The notes under the pieces: generated by a model
Told to the model about the DNA's origin: nothing
Seen by the model: only the letters and a program-made list of their open reading frames with translations
Database searches by the model: none
Part shown: in pieces, positions 16,705-27,289 of the stretch
Position numbering within the stretch: position 1 is the stretch's first letter
Layout: each line of letters opens with the position of its first letter
Translations under genes and position numbers: made by a program
Source: Streptomyces nitrosporeus
GTDB lineage: Bacteria; Actinomycetota; Actinomycetes; Streptomycetales; Streptomycetaceae
DNA length: 64,000 nucleotides
NCBI RefSeq assembly: GCF_008704555.1
Contig: NZ_CP023702.1
Span: forward strand, 7,300,001-7,364,000
Direction of reading: 5' to 3'

Positions 16705-17805
16705 TCACTGGGCGCACATTCCGGCCGGCACGGACGTGCCGCACTCGTTGCTGACGAAGGTGTTGCCCGTGCCGGAGGTGTCCCGGTCGGCGAGGTCGGC
16801 CGGCCGGTTGTCCCGCACGAGGTTGCCGCTGATGGTGTTGTCCGTGTTGAGGGCTCCCACGAAGCTCTTGAACAGCAGGATCCCGCCGGAATGGGCGGTG
16901 GTGCCCGCGTTGCCGCGTACGACGTTGTCCCGCACGACCGTCTTCTCACTGCCGGTCAGGACGATCCCGGACCCCTGGATCGCCGAGAGCCGCTCCGTGG
17001 CCGCGCAGAACCTGTTGTTCTCCAGGACCTGGTTGCCGCTGACCGTCATGGACCCGGCCGCGGGCCTGGACTCGTCACCGACGACGAACACCCCGCTGCA
17101 GTTGCCGGTGATGCGGTTGCCCTCGACCGCCAGGTTCCTCACACGGCGGACGGTGACCCCGATCCGGTTGTCGCTCAGGGCGTTGTCCTGGATCAGGGTG
17201 CCCCCGGTGTCGGTGGCCCCGCCTTCCTCGGTGACCGAGTTCGCGACGAAGATCCCCGCGTCCCCGTTGCCCGTCGCGGTGTTGCCCCGGAGATGGCCCC
17301 GGGTCGAACGCTCCTGGGCGATGCCCCAGGTCCCGTTCTCCTTCGACGTCACGTCGCGTACGGAGAGGGAGTCCGTCCAGGACGCCCAGACGCCGTTCCG
17401 GGCGAAACCGGAGACGGTCAGGGAGCGGATGCTGACATCGTCGACCGTGCGCGACTTCGTGCCGATGACGCAGATGCCGTTGCCGGCCTTCGCGCAGGTG
17501 CCGTCGGCCGCCCCGGCCTTCGCCACCGCCGGTGCGATCACCGTCCGGTCACCGGCGCCCTGCAGGGTCAGCCCGGGCTTCGTGATCAGGACGCTCTCGC
17601 GGTACGTGCCGGGCAGGACGACGATCGTGTCACCGGCCCGGGCCGCGTCCACCGCGCTCTGGATCGAGTCACCCGGGCGCACGACGTGGTGCCCCGGTGC
17701 GGACGCGGTGGAGGGGACCGTCGCGAGACCCAGCGCGGTGGCCGTACCGGCGGCGGCCCCCACCAGACGCGTGAGGCGCTTTCTGCTCATGTGTCGTGTA
17801 CTCAT
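16705..17805 (-). CDS. Secreted right-handed beta-helix repeat protein
   Basis: A 366-residue exported protein. Residues 1 to about 36 form a Sec-type signal peptide (basic start, hydrophobic core, STASA). After DSIQSAVDAARAGDTIVVLP and GTYRESVLITKPGLTLQGAG, a start typical of pectate-lyase/NosD-like beta-helices, there follow some ten repeating units with G-N-x-V/I-x-x-N ladders such as NTATGNGDAGIFVAN and NRITGNCSGVFVVG. Four cysteines near 108-116 and the C-terminus may form disulfides. Substrate binding or lyase activity cannot be assigned. The ATG at 17805 is taken; a second ATG five codons later is possible. Confidence 0.85.
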   Translation of the reverse strand: MSTRHMSRKRLTRLVGAAAGTATALGLATVPSTASAPGHHVVRPGDSIQSAVDAARAGDTIVVLPGTYRESVLITKPGLTLQGAGDRTVIAPAVAKAGAADGTCAKAGNGICVIGTKSRTVDDVSIRSLTVSGFARNGVWASWTDSLSVRDVTSKENGTWGIAQERSTRGHLRGNTATGNGDAGIFVANSVTEEGGATDTGGTLIQDNALSDNRIGVTVRRVRNLAVEGNRITGNCSGVFVVGDESRPAAGSMTVSGNQVLENNRFCAATERLSAIQGSGIVLTGSEKTVVRDNVVRGNAGTTAHSGGILLFKSFVGALNTDNTISGNLVRDNRPADLADRDTSGTGNTFVSNECGTSVPAGMCAQ

Positions 17806-17937
17806 GAGCCGAAGCTAGGGGCGATTCCGGGGCGCTGCCACGCAGGGTGTGCGTACGCACACATGGCGTGCCCGAATGGCTTACCGGCCCCTGTGCGGCA
17901 CCCGGACGGCCGGGCCCGTGGGCCGTAACGTGGCCCC

Positions 17938-18336
17938 ATGACCGGCGAACGCGACCTGAGGACCCTGCTGCGCGGCATGCGGCCGGAGCTGAACCCCGGC
18001 CGCTACGTCTTCACGACGCTCCCGGACGGCGGGACGCCTCCCGGGGTGGACCCCGTGGTGACCGTCGCCGAGCGTGAGGGCCTCACCCTCGTCCTCCCCG
18101 AGAGCCAGGCGGTACGGGCGGGGCTCGCCCACGACTTCGTGGCCGCCTGGATCACCCTGCGCGTGCACTCCGCCCTCGACGCCGTCGGGCTGACCGCGGC
18201 GGTCTCCCTCGCCCTCACCGACGCGGGGATGGGCTGCAACATGGTCGCCGGCTACCACCACGATCACCTGTTCGTCCCCCATGGGCGGGGGGCCGAAGCG
18301 GTGCGGGTGCTGGAGGCACTGGCGGCGGAGTCGTAG
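17938..18336 (+). CDS. ACT-domain protein, small standalone
   Basis: A 132-residue cytosolic protein made of two ACT-like halves. The first (about 1-60) has LNPGRYVFTTLPDG and the second (about 60-130) has FVAAWITLRVHSALDAVGLT and MGCNMVAGYHHDHLFVP. These are the signatures of standalone double-ACT proteins that are presumed to bind amino acids or related ligands. The biological role is unknown. The start ATG follows CGTAACGTGGCCCC without a good ribosome binding site. It lies 48 bp upstream of the next gene, probably in one transcript. Confidence 0.8.
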   Translation: MTGERDLRTLLRGMRPELNPGRYVFTTLPDGGTPPGVDPVVTVAEREGLTLVLPESQAVRAGLAHDFVAAWITLRVHSALDAVGLTAAVSLALTDAGMGCNMVAGYHHDHLFVPHGRGAEAVRVLEALAAES

Positions 18337-18823
18337 GAGCCGCCCGGCTCCGCAACGTGAGCCGGGCCACGTAACATGGCCCCCATGTCCTTCCTCCGCC
18401 GCCGTAGCGCCGCCACACCCGCGGGCCCGGACTTCGATGTCCTGGCCATGGACCCCGGGGACTGGCCCGGCAACCTCGGTGCGGGCCTGCTCCCCGCCCC
18501 GGACGGGAGCTGCCAGGGCGTCTTCCTGCGCTACGACCTGTTCGGCGGCCGCGGCCCGGCAATGATCATCGGCAACCTCCCGGAGGGCTCACCCGCCCGC
18601 GAGACCGAGGAGGGCCAGGTCCCCTTCGAGGTGGCTCAGCTCCTCCTCGCCCTCGAGAACGACGAGCCGGTCGAGGTCACCGGCACCGAGGACGTTCCCG
18701 TCATACAGAGGGACAGCCTCCTCGTCGTCCGCCGGATCAAGCTCTCCGAGAGCCGCATCTCCTGTGTCCAGTTCGACCGGAGCGACGGGGTGCTGGTCAC
18801 CATCGCCAGCTGGGACCGGCCCA

Positions 18824-21085
<2,262 letters not shown>

Positions 21086-21316
21086 GTACGTGTCGGCCTT
21101 TCGGAACGCGGCACGGTCCGGACGGACCGCGCCTGTCGGCGCCAGAACTACCCCTGAGCCGTTCGGGTTACACGAGAGCCCAAATAGTCATATAAGCGTG
21201 GCGATTATGGGGTGGTCGTCTCGACCGTGATCCGGCCTGCGCGCGGACGGAAGGCATGGCTCCGCCCCCCCCCGCCGGCGCCGCGGCGAGGGGGCGGGAG
21301 CGTGAGAACGCACTGT

Positions 21317-21363
21317 CGCGTGCTGCGGGACCCGGTGTGTCGGCACCGGTCCCGCAGCACGCG
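21317..21363. terminator. Long hairpin terminator of the APH-like gene
   Basis: CGCGTGCTGCGGGACC(C)GGTG pairs with CACCGGTCCCGCAGCACGCG, giving a stem of about 20 bp with one bulged C and a 6-nt loop. It is located 12 bp downstream of the APH-like gene (minus strand) and separates it from geoA. Confidence 0.8.
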
Positions 21364-21374
21364 TCCCCCGTGCG

Positions 21375-22508
21375 TCAGCGGGTCCCTACTGCGGCGCGCA
21401 CCGCCCGGCGTGCCATCGCGCAGTCGTCGTGCAGCCTGCGGAGCAGCCGCCGCTGCTCCTCGCTCGAAGTGAGGGCACCCGGCCGCACGGGACCGGCGGG
21501 TGCCGGTACCCCGTCCCGCATGGCCCGCTGCACCGCGGTCTCGTACGTGCGGATCTCCCGGGTGAGCACCAGCATGAGATTGACCAGGAAGGCGTCGCGG
21601 GCGGCGGGCCCCCTCCTCTGTGCCAGCTTGCTGATGTCACGGCGCGCCGAGGGAGCGTCCCCGAGCACCGTCCACAAGGTCGCCAGGTCGTAACCCGGCA
21701 GGTACCAGCCCGCGTGTTCCCAGTCGACCAGCACGGGGCCGGTGGGCGGCACCAGGATGTTGGAGAGCAGGGCGTCGCCGTGACAGAACTGGCCCATCCC
21801 CTGGCGCCCGCCCGCGTGCGCGAGGCCGTGGAGCAGCTTCTGCAGGTCTCCCAGGTCCCGGTCGGTGAACAGGCCCAGCTCGTGGTACCGGGCGATACGC
21901 GAGGCGTAGTCCAGCGGCGCGTCGAACAGGCCGGCCGGAGGCCGCCATTCGTTGAGCCGGCTGACCGCGTCGAGGACCGCGCGGAGATCGGCACGCGGCG
22001 GCGCCTCGGCCGGGTGCCTCGTCAGTGCCGCGACCCGGCCGGGCATCCGCTCGATCACCAGGGTGCAGTTCTCCGGATCGGCTGCGATGAGCCGGGGGAC
22101 CCGCACCGGCGGGCGGTGCCGCACGAAGGCGCGGTATGCAGCTATTTCGTGCCGGAACCGTTCGGTCCAGGCGGGGGAGTGGTCCAGTAAGCACTTCGCC
22201 ACGGCGGTCGCCCGGCCCGTGGTCCCCACGATGAGCACCGAGCGGCCGCTGCGCCGCAGCACCTGGACCGGATTGAACTCCGGACAGACCCGGTGCACCG
22301 AGGCGATGGCCATCCTCAGCTGCGCGCCCTGAGGACCCGAGAGGTCGAGCCGCCCGCTGAGCGGTTGGGTGCCCTGCCCCGCGGCCCGCCGGGTCCGACC
22401 CGTGCCGGACACCGGTGACACGGCGCGGGGGTCGAGATACGGCCCGCCCGCCCCCATGGGACGAAGCGGCCGGGGCGGGGCGGACACGGAGGACGATGCT
22501 GTGTACAT
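21375..22508 (-). CDS. Aminoglycoside phosphotransferase-like kinase-fold protein
   Basis: A 377-residue APH/choline-kinase-fold protein. After a variable, probably disordered N-terminus (about 1-85), the kinase core shows GRATAVAKCLLDHS (ATP-binding lysine), IERMPGRVA (hinge), the catalytic loop QFCHGDALLSNILV (H-G-D-x-x-x-x-N) and the metal-binding LVDWEHAGW. These residues suggest an active phosphotransferase. The substrate is unknown; many Streptomyces paralogues are not resistance genes. The start at 22508 (ATG for MYTASSSV) is the most plausible; it has AAGGGA about 12 nt upstream. It diverges from the NsdA-type regulator gene. Confidence 0.8.
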   Translation of the reverse strand: MYTASSSVSAPPRPLRPMGAGGPYLDPRAVSPVSGTGRTRRAAGQGTQPLSGRLDLSGPQGAQLRMAIASVHRVCPEFNPVQVLRRSGRSVLIVGTTGRATAVAKCLLDHSPAWTERFRHEIAAYRAFVRHRPPVRVPRLIAADPENCTLVIERMPGRVAALTRHPAEAPPRADLRAVLDAVSRLNEWRPPAGLFDAPLDYASRIARYHELGLFTDRDLGDLQKLLHGLAHAGGRQGMGQFCHGDALLSNILVPPTGPVLVDWEHAGWYLPGYDLATLWTVLGDAPSARRDISKLAQRRGPAARDAFLVNLMLVLTREIRTYETAVQRAMRDGVPAPAGPVRPGALTSSEEQRRLLRRLHDDCAMARRAVRAAVGTR

Positions 22509-22741
22509 GGGGGGAGACAGATCCCTTCGCGCGCCGACAGGTTGCGTACGCCACCCCGCCGGGCGGCCGTTCGGCACCCTGGGGAGTACCGAGGGCTGCC
22601 GGGCGGGGTGGCGCTTTCCTACTTGACACCGGGACACGGGTAGCGGACCACCGAGCGTGCCCTGGCGAAAGCCTGGCGAATTCGCATCGCGCATCTGACA
22701 GGGGGTTAGTGTCAAGTCAGCCGAGAACCTGGGGGCTTGAC

Positions 22742-24241
22742 GTGACCGGAGAACCCAACACCCGCCTCAACACCCGTCTGTCCGACCTGTTCGGTCTGGC
22801 CGGCTGGTCCAAGGGGGAACTCGCGAGAATGGTGAACCGGAAGGCGGCGGCCATGGGCCACCCCCAGCTGGCGACCGACACCTCGCGGGTCAGGCGCTGG
22901 ATCGACATGGGGGAGCGCCCCCGCGACCCCGTGCCCGAGGTGCTGGCGGCTCTGTTCACCGAGCGGCTCGGCCGTGTCGTGACCATCGAGGACCTCGGGT
23001 TCGGACGACGCGGGCGTGCGGGGAAGCGGCGGGAGCGCGGGACGGAGAAACATCCCGACGGAATGCCGTGGGCGCCCGAGCGGACGGCGGCGGTCCTCAC
23101 CGAATTCACGGGAATGGACCTCATGCTCAACCGACGCGGCTTGGTGGGCGCGGGCGCAGCGCTCACCGCGGGATCAGCCATCACCGGCGCCATGCACGAC
23201 TGGCTGCACACCGCTCCGGCGGCGCGCGGCCCCCGACCCGACGACCCCCTGGCCGTGGAGAACGCCGGCTTCGACCTGTACGAGGCCGCGCCCGTCGGCT
23301 CCGAGGAGATCGAGGCGCTGGAGCGCTCGGTGGAGGTGTTCCGGGCCTGGGACGCCTCCCGGGGCGGCGGTCTTCAGCGCAAGGCGGTGGTCGGCCAGCT
23401 CAACGAGGTGGGCGGCATGCTCGCCTACCGCCACCCCGACCACCTGCAGCGCCGGCTGTGGGGCGTGGCCGCCAACCTCGCGGTACTGGCGGGCTGGATG
23501 TCCCACGACGTCGGCCTCGAACCGACCGCGCAGAAGTACTTCGTCATCGCCGCCCACGCGGCGCGCGAGGGCGGCGACCGGCCGCGCGCCGGCGAGGCGC
23601 TGTCCCGTGCGGCCCGCCAGATGGTCCATCTGGGCCGTCCCGACGAAGCCCTGGACCTGATGAAGCTCGCCAAGTCCGGCTCCGGCGACTCGACCCTGCC
23701 GCGTACCCGCGCCATGCTGCACACCATCGAGGCGTGGGCGCAGGCGTCGTTGGGCCGCGGCCAGGCCATGCGGCGTACGCTCGGCGAGGCCGAGGAGCTC
23801 TTCGTCTCGGACAAGGGCGACGTGCCGTCCCCCAGCTGGATGCAGATGTTCGACGAGGCGGACCTGCACGGGATGCAGGCCCTCGCCTTCCGGACACTGG
23901 CCGAGCACGACCCGTCCGTGGCGACCACCGCGCAGCGGCACGCCAAGCAGGCACTCGATCTGCGGATGAACGGCCGCCAGCGGTCGAAGATCTTCGACTA
24001 CATCTCGCTCGCGTCGGCCTGCTTCATCGCGAACGACCCGGAGCAGGCGGACCGCTACGCACGTCTGGCCCTGGTGTCGATGGGGGAGACCTCCTCGCAC
24101 CGCACCTGGGACCGGCTGCGCGAGATGTACCGGCTGACCGGCCAGTTCGCCGGATACGCCAAGATCGAGGATCTGCGAGAGGAGATCGAGCACTCCTTGC
24201 CCCGCCCCGCGCCGAAGCCGTCACCGGGCACCCGGATCTGA
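22742..24241 (+). CDS. NsdA/SCO4114-family sporulation-associated TPR regulator
   Basis: A 499-residue cytosolic protein with a short N-terminal helical domain (FGLAGWSKGELARMVNRKAA and TSRVRRWIDMGERPRDPVPE), which resembles a DNA-binding or phage-repressor-like head. A long TPR region (about 190-480) follows. The family includes NsdA, a negative regulator of Streptomyces differentiation and antibiotic production, and the similar sporulation-associated protein SCO4114; I cannot decide which member this is. I chose the GTG start at 22742, which has GGGGG about 6 nt upstream and gives the family-typical N-terminus. The open frame extends further upstream but without recognisable sequence. Confidence 0.82.
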   Translation: MTGEPNTRLNTRLSDLFGLAGWSKGELARMVNRKAAAMGHPQLATDTSRVRRWIDMGERPRDPVPEVLAALFTERLGRVVTIEDLGFGRRGRAGKRRERGTEKHPDGMPWAPERTAAVLTEFTGMDLMLNRRGLVGAGAALTAGSAITGAMHDWLHTAPAARGPRPDDPLAVENAGFDLYEAAPVGSEEIEALERSVEVFRAWDASRGGGLQRKAVVGQLNEVGGMLAYRHPDHLQRRLWGVAANLAVLAGWMSHDVGLEPTAQKYFVIAAHAAREGGDRPRAGEALSRAARQMVHLGRPDEALDLMKLAKSGSGDSTLPRTRAMLHTIEAWAQASLGRGQAMRRTLGEAEELFVSDKGDVPSPSWMQMFDEADLHGMQALAFRTLAEHDPSVATTAQRHAKQALDLRMNGRQRSKIFDYISLASACFIANDPEQADRYARLALVSMGETSSHRTWDRLREMYRLTGQFAGYAKIEDLREEIEHSLPRPAPKPSPGTRI

Positions 24242-24321
24242 GCGCCCCGGGATGAACCGCCCGTTTCGCTCCCCGCGGTACGCGCTGCGGCGAGAGCAGC
24301 ACCGCACCCCGCGGCAACCCC

Positions 24322-25758
24322 TCACGTCCCGACGCGGGCCACCAGTACGCACGCGGCATCCGGACGCCCGCTTGCTCCGAACTCCTCGACGACCGCCCGG
24401 ACGCACTCCTGCGCCGTTCCGGCCCGAGCGAACCGCGGGGCCAGGCCCAGCAGTCCCTCCGGGCCGCGCGCCCCGTCACCGCGACACGTCAGTCCGTCGG
24501 TGTGCAGGACGAGTACGTCCCCGGGCAGCAGGGCCTCCTGGTCCTGCTCGTAGGCGACCCCGGACGCGGCACCGAGCAGCACCCCGTCAGGGGCCGGCAG
24601 CGGGCGTCCCACGCCGTCGCGGAACAGTAACGGCGGAGGGTGTCCCGCCTGAGCCCAGGTGAGGAGGCCGGTCGCCGGGTCGAAGAAGCAGTAGAGGGCG
24701 CTGCCCAGCACGGGCCGGGCCGAGCACTCGATCAGCTGGTTGAGATGGTTCAGTACGGCACCGGGCTCGACGCCGGCCATCGCCATCCCGCGCAGCGCCC
24801 CGAGCAGCATGGCCATGGACGAGGCCGCCGCGATGCCGTGGCCGGTCAGGTCCCCGACGGTCAGGAGGGTCCGGCCGTCAGGCGTCCGCAGGGCGTCGTA
24901 CCAGGCACCGCCGATCAGATCGGGGGCGTCGGCGGGGAGCCGGTGCGCGGCCACGTCCAGGCCGCCGGGGCCCGGCGGGGGGAGCGGCAGCGCACCGTGC
25001 CAGGCGGGCAGCACGGCCTCGTGCAGCTCCGCCGCCGCACGGTGCTCGGCCCGCGCCCGGCGCTCCTGGCTGCCCAGTGAGGCCCGGGTCCGCTCCACCC
25101 TGTGCTGGCTCCGCCGGAGCCGGCTCACATCGCGCAGGACCGCCCACATGGAGGCGGTACAGCCGTCGGCGTCGAGGACGGGTTCGCCTATGACGTGCAG
25201 GGTCCGCATCCCCCCGTCGGGGAGCAGCACCCGGATCTCGCCGTCCATGGGCCTGCCGTCGACCAGGCACCCCGTGACCATCGAGGTCAGCAGCGGCTGG
25301 TCCTCCGCGAGGACCACGGACGGCAGTTCGTCCAGGGAGAGGGCCCCGGCCTCCGGGGTCCTGCCGAAGATCTCGTACAACTCCTCGGACCAGCTGACCT
25401 CGTCCGTGAGCAGGTTCCACTCCGCGCAGCCGGTCCGGCTCAGGAGCGATCCGCCGTCGGTGCCGCCGTGCGGGGAGCCGTCCGCCTGCCGTTCCCCGGC
25501 GCCGTGGTCGGGCTGCGCGGGGACGCCGTCCCTGAGCTGGCCGAGCTGTGCGCCGAGGTCGTCGAGCTGGTTCACGGCGAGTTCGCACAGTGCGTGCCGC
25601 CAGCGCAGCCGGGGGTCGTCCTCGTCCAGCACGGAGGTGCCCTGCCGTACCGCCGCCACATCCCCGCGCAGCCGCCGGGTGCGGCTGATCAGCGCGTCGA
25701 CCGCGCTCCGCTCGGGCTGCTGCGGGGTGGGGCGGTCCGCGGACAGATGGGACGGCAT
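24322..25758 (-). CDS. PAS-domain PP2C-type (SpoIIE/RsbU) serine phosphatase
   Basis: A 478-residue signalling protein. An N-terminal helical region (about 1-100) precedes a PAS domain (about 115-235, with CAEWNLLTDEVSWSEELYEI). A helical linker leads to the SpoIIE-type phosphatase domain (about 265-478), with IGGAWYDALRTPDGRT, VGDLTGHGIAAASSMAMLLG and VLVLHTDGLTCRGD supplying metal-binding aspartates (the first motif reads GAWYD where many relatives have GGDWYD). Such proteins dephosphorylate anti-anti-sigma factors and so control sigma-factor availability. No anti-sigma partner gene is nearby. The ATG at 25758 has GGAG 6 nt upstream. The loss of the usual first Asp in GGDWYD may lower activity. 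Confidence 0.85.
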   Translation of the reverse strand: MPSHLSADRPTPQQPERSAVDALISRTRRLRGDVAAVRQGTSVLDEDDPRLRWRHALCELAVNQLDDLGAQLGQLRDGVPAQPDHGAGERQADGSPHGGTDGGSLLSRTGCAEWNLLTDEVSWSEELYEIFGRTPEAGALSLDELPSVVLAEDQPLLTSMVTGCLVDGRPMDGEIRVLLPDGGMRTLHVIGEPVLDADGCTASMWAVLRDVSRLRRSQHRVERTRASLGSQERRARAEHRAAAELHEAVLPAWHGALPLPPPGPGGLDVAAHRLPADAPDLIGGAWYDALRTPDGRTLLTVGDLTGHGIAAASSMAMLLGALRGMAMAGVEPGAVLNHLNQLIECSARPVLGSALYCFFDPATGLLTWAQAGHPPPLLFRDGVGRPLPAPDGVLLGAASGVAYEQDQEALLPGDVLVLHTDGLTCRGDGARGPEGLLGLAPRFARAGTAQECVRAVVEEFGASGRPDAACVLVARVGT

Positions 25759-26146
25759 CTCGACTCCGATACAGGCACGGCACGGCCGGTTCGTGGGGTG
25801 GACCGGACACGACTGTTGCACAGCCCGGGGGTGCCCGTAAGGGGTTTGGCAACACTCGACCCGTTCTTGCTTCTGGCATATGCCTTCGGCGAGGTGGGGC
25901 CTATGGTCCGCCGAACACCCTTGCCCCCGTCGAGGAGTTGACGCAAGTCGACCGGCGCGAGTCGTCGGCCGCGCGCCCGCGCGCACGGCCTCTGCACGGC
26001 GCTCCCGGCCGGGAGCAGGGCATATGAGGGGCGCGGGGAGGGGGTGCGGGAATGCCGGCGGGTGGAGGGGTGTTGTGGCAGGCGTAATGAAAACGACATC
26101 CGTTCCCGATGAAAAGACGGGACCGGGTTTCCGTCCGGAGGTATTC
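25759..26146. other. Intergenic region between the phosphatase and L33 genes
   Basis: These 388 bases separate the divergent phosphatase and L33 genes. A 10-bp palindrome (GGCATATGCC, 25875-25884) and the Zur-box-like site at 26088 are the only structures I see. No further gene is supported. Confidence 0.5.
26088..26102. promoter_or_regulatory. Zur-box-like sequence upstream of L33
   Basis: TGAAAACGACATCCG matches the left half of the Streptomyces Zur operator (TGAAAACGATTTTCA) almost perfectly and the right half poorly. It lies 45 bp upstream of the L33 start. Zur control of zinc-free ribosomal protein paralogues is well established in Streptomyces. Confidence 0.5.
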
Positions 26147-26311
26147 ATGGCACGCAGTGACACCAGGCCCGTCGTACTCCTGCGGTCGACCGCGGGCACC
26201 GGCCACACCTACGCGACGCGCAAGAACCGCCGCACCAGCCCCGACCGTCTGGAACTGCGCAAGTTCGACCCGGTCGAGGGGCGCCACGTGCTGTTCCGCG
26301 AGACGCGCTGA
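26147..26311 (+). CDS. rpmG: 50S ribosomal protein bL33, cysteine-free (zinc-independent) paralogue
   Basis: A 54-residue ribosomal protein of the large subunit. It contains the L33 core (RPVVLLRSTAGTGHTYATRK and KFDPVEGRHVLFRETR). It has no cysteine at all, so it lacks the two CxxC zinc-binding pairs of the C+ form and belongs to the C- class. That class replaces the zinc-containing form when zinc is scarce, freeing zinc. A strong ribosome binding site (CCGGAGG) lies 6 nt before the ATG. The Zur-box-like site upstream fits such a role. No other alternative ribosomal protein gene is adjacent. Confidence 0.92.
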   Translation: MARSDTRPVVLLRSTAGTGHTYATRKNRRTSPDRLELRKFDPVEGRHVLFRETR

Positions 26312-26467
26312 CCCCCGCCCGGGGCCGTGGGCGGGTACGAACCCGCAGGCAGCCGTGGTGTGGATCACAGGGAGGCCCGCCCGTTCCCGGGAACGTCCAG
26401 GGGTGGTTTATCGTTCATCTATACGTGGGGCGGGCGGCGCGTATGCCGTTCCACCCACCCGTGAGCC

Positions 26468-26500
26468 GCCCCGGCTGGATTCCCCCGATCCGGCCGGGGC
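26468..26500. terminator. Hairpin terminator between L33 and TPR genes
   Basis: GCCCCGGC and GCCGGGGC form an 8-bp stem; TTT follows on the plus strand. It lies between the converging L33 and TPR genes, directly at the end of the TPR gene. Confidence 0.65.
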
Positions 26501-26502
26501 TT

Positions 26503-27003
26503 TCACATGGTCCGGTCCAGATCCCGCGCGTAGTACTCGATCGCCGACCGGTACGCCTTGACGCTGGGGCTGCCGCTCGTCCCGGCGACCACGTGCAGCA
26601 GGATGCGCATCGCCTCGTGGTGATCGCCGGTGTTGAAGAGCGCCATGGACAGGAAGGTCCGCAGCGCGTCGTTGTCCGGGAATTCCGACACGCCCCGCCT
26701 CAGGGTCTCGGCTGCCTGGCCGAACCTGCCGAGCACCCGGTACGTGCTGCCGAGGCCGAGCAGCGCCCCCTGGCGCTCCTCGTCGCTCAGCCCGTCCCCC
26801 TGCAGGCTCCGCTCGTAGTAGGCGACCGCTTCGGCCTCCAGGCCGAGGACGTCGTGGACCCACGCCGTCTGGTAGGCCACATCGGCCGCTTCCGGGAACC
26901 GTGCCGTGAGGGAGAGCAGGCGCTCCCTGGCCTCCTCGGGCCGGCCCTCTTCGCGCAGCCGTACGGCGTGCGCGAGCAGTTCGTCCTTGCTCTGAGCGCT
27001 CAT
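26503..27003 (-). CDS. Tetratricopeptide-repeat protein
   Basis: A 166-residue soluble protein composed of about four TPR-like helical hairpins. Visible repeats are HAVRLREEGRPEEARERLLS, GALLGLGSTYRVLGRFGQAA and FLSMALFNTGDHHEAMRILL. Such small TPR proteins are common in Streptomyces; they bind other proteins, and the partner here is unknown. No signal peptide or membrane segment is present. The gene stands alone between the L33 gene and the GH6 cellulase gene, transcribed in the same direction as the latter but separated from it by strong hairpins. Confidence 0.8.
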   Translation of the reverse strand: MSAQSKDELLAHAVRLREEGRPEEARERLLSLTARFPEAADVAYQTAWVHDVLGLEAEAVAYYERSLQGDGLSDEERQGALLGLGSTYRVLGRFGQAAETLRRGVSEFPDNDALRTFLSMALFNTGDHHEAMRILLHVVAGTSGSPSVKAYRSAIEYYARDLDRTM

Positions 27004-27179
27004 GGGGCCATCGTCGCACCCCGCCTCCCCGCCCCCGCACCCCGCCTCCGCGCCGTCCGTCCGCGCGGCCTCCGCCCGGCTCTCACGCCGCCCTCGCGGT
27101 GGCCCCGTGGGGACGAGGAAGGGCGCGCCCGCGGCGACTCCACGCGGACGCGCCCTTGTCAGGGGGTGAAGCTGTGGCC

Positions 27180-27221
27180 GTCGGTCCGGTTCCGGCGGGG
27201 AAGCGATGGAACCGGACCGAC
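27180..27221. terminator. 14-bp perfect hairpin downstream of the GH6 gene
   Basis: GTCGGTCCGGTTCC and GGAACCGGACCGAC pair without mismatch around a 14-nt loop. It is the second of two hairpins that follow the GH6 stop codon and lies 69 bp from it. Both stems share a GGTTCC core. Confidence 0.75.
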
Positions 27222-27239
27222 ACCGTGCCGGTGTCCCTC

Positions 27240-27281
27240 CCGGCTGGTTCCGCCCCGTCGTGCCGGAGCGGAACCAGCCGG
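27240..27281. terminator. 13-bp perfect hairpin directly after the GH6 gene
   Basis: CCGGCTGGTTCCG and CGGAACCAGCCGG pair perfectly around a 16-nt loop, starting 9 bp after the GH6 stop. It probably ends the cellulase transcript or protects its 3-prime end. Confidence 0.75.
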
Positions 27282-27289
27282 TCGCGGCA

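Noticed and set aside
21375..22508. APH-like gene as an antibiotic-resistance gene
   Set aside because: The kinase motifs are general to the fold, the protein has a long unrelated N-terminus and there is no resistance or biosynthetic context.
26400..26500. Possible tRNA gene in the gap before the TPR gene
   Set aside because: A hairpin is present but there are no D, anticodon or T-arm consensus bases; it is better read as a terminator.
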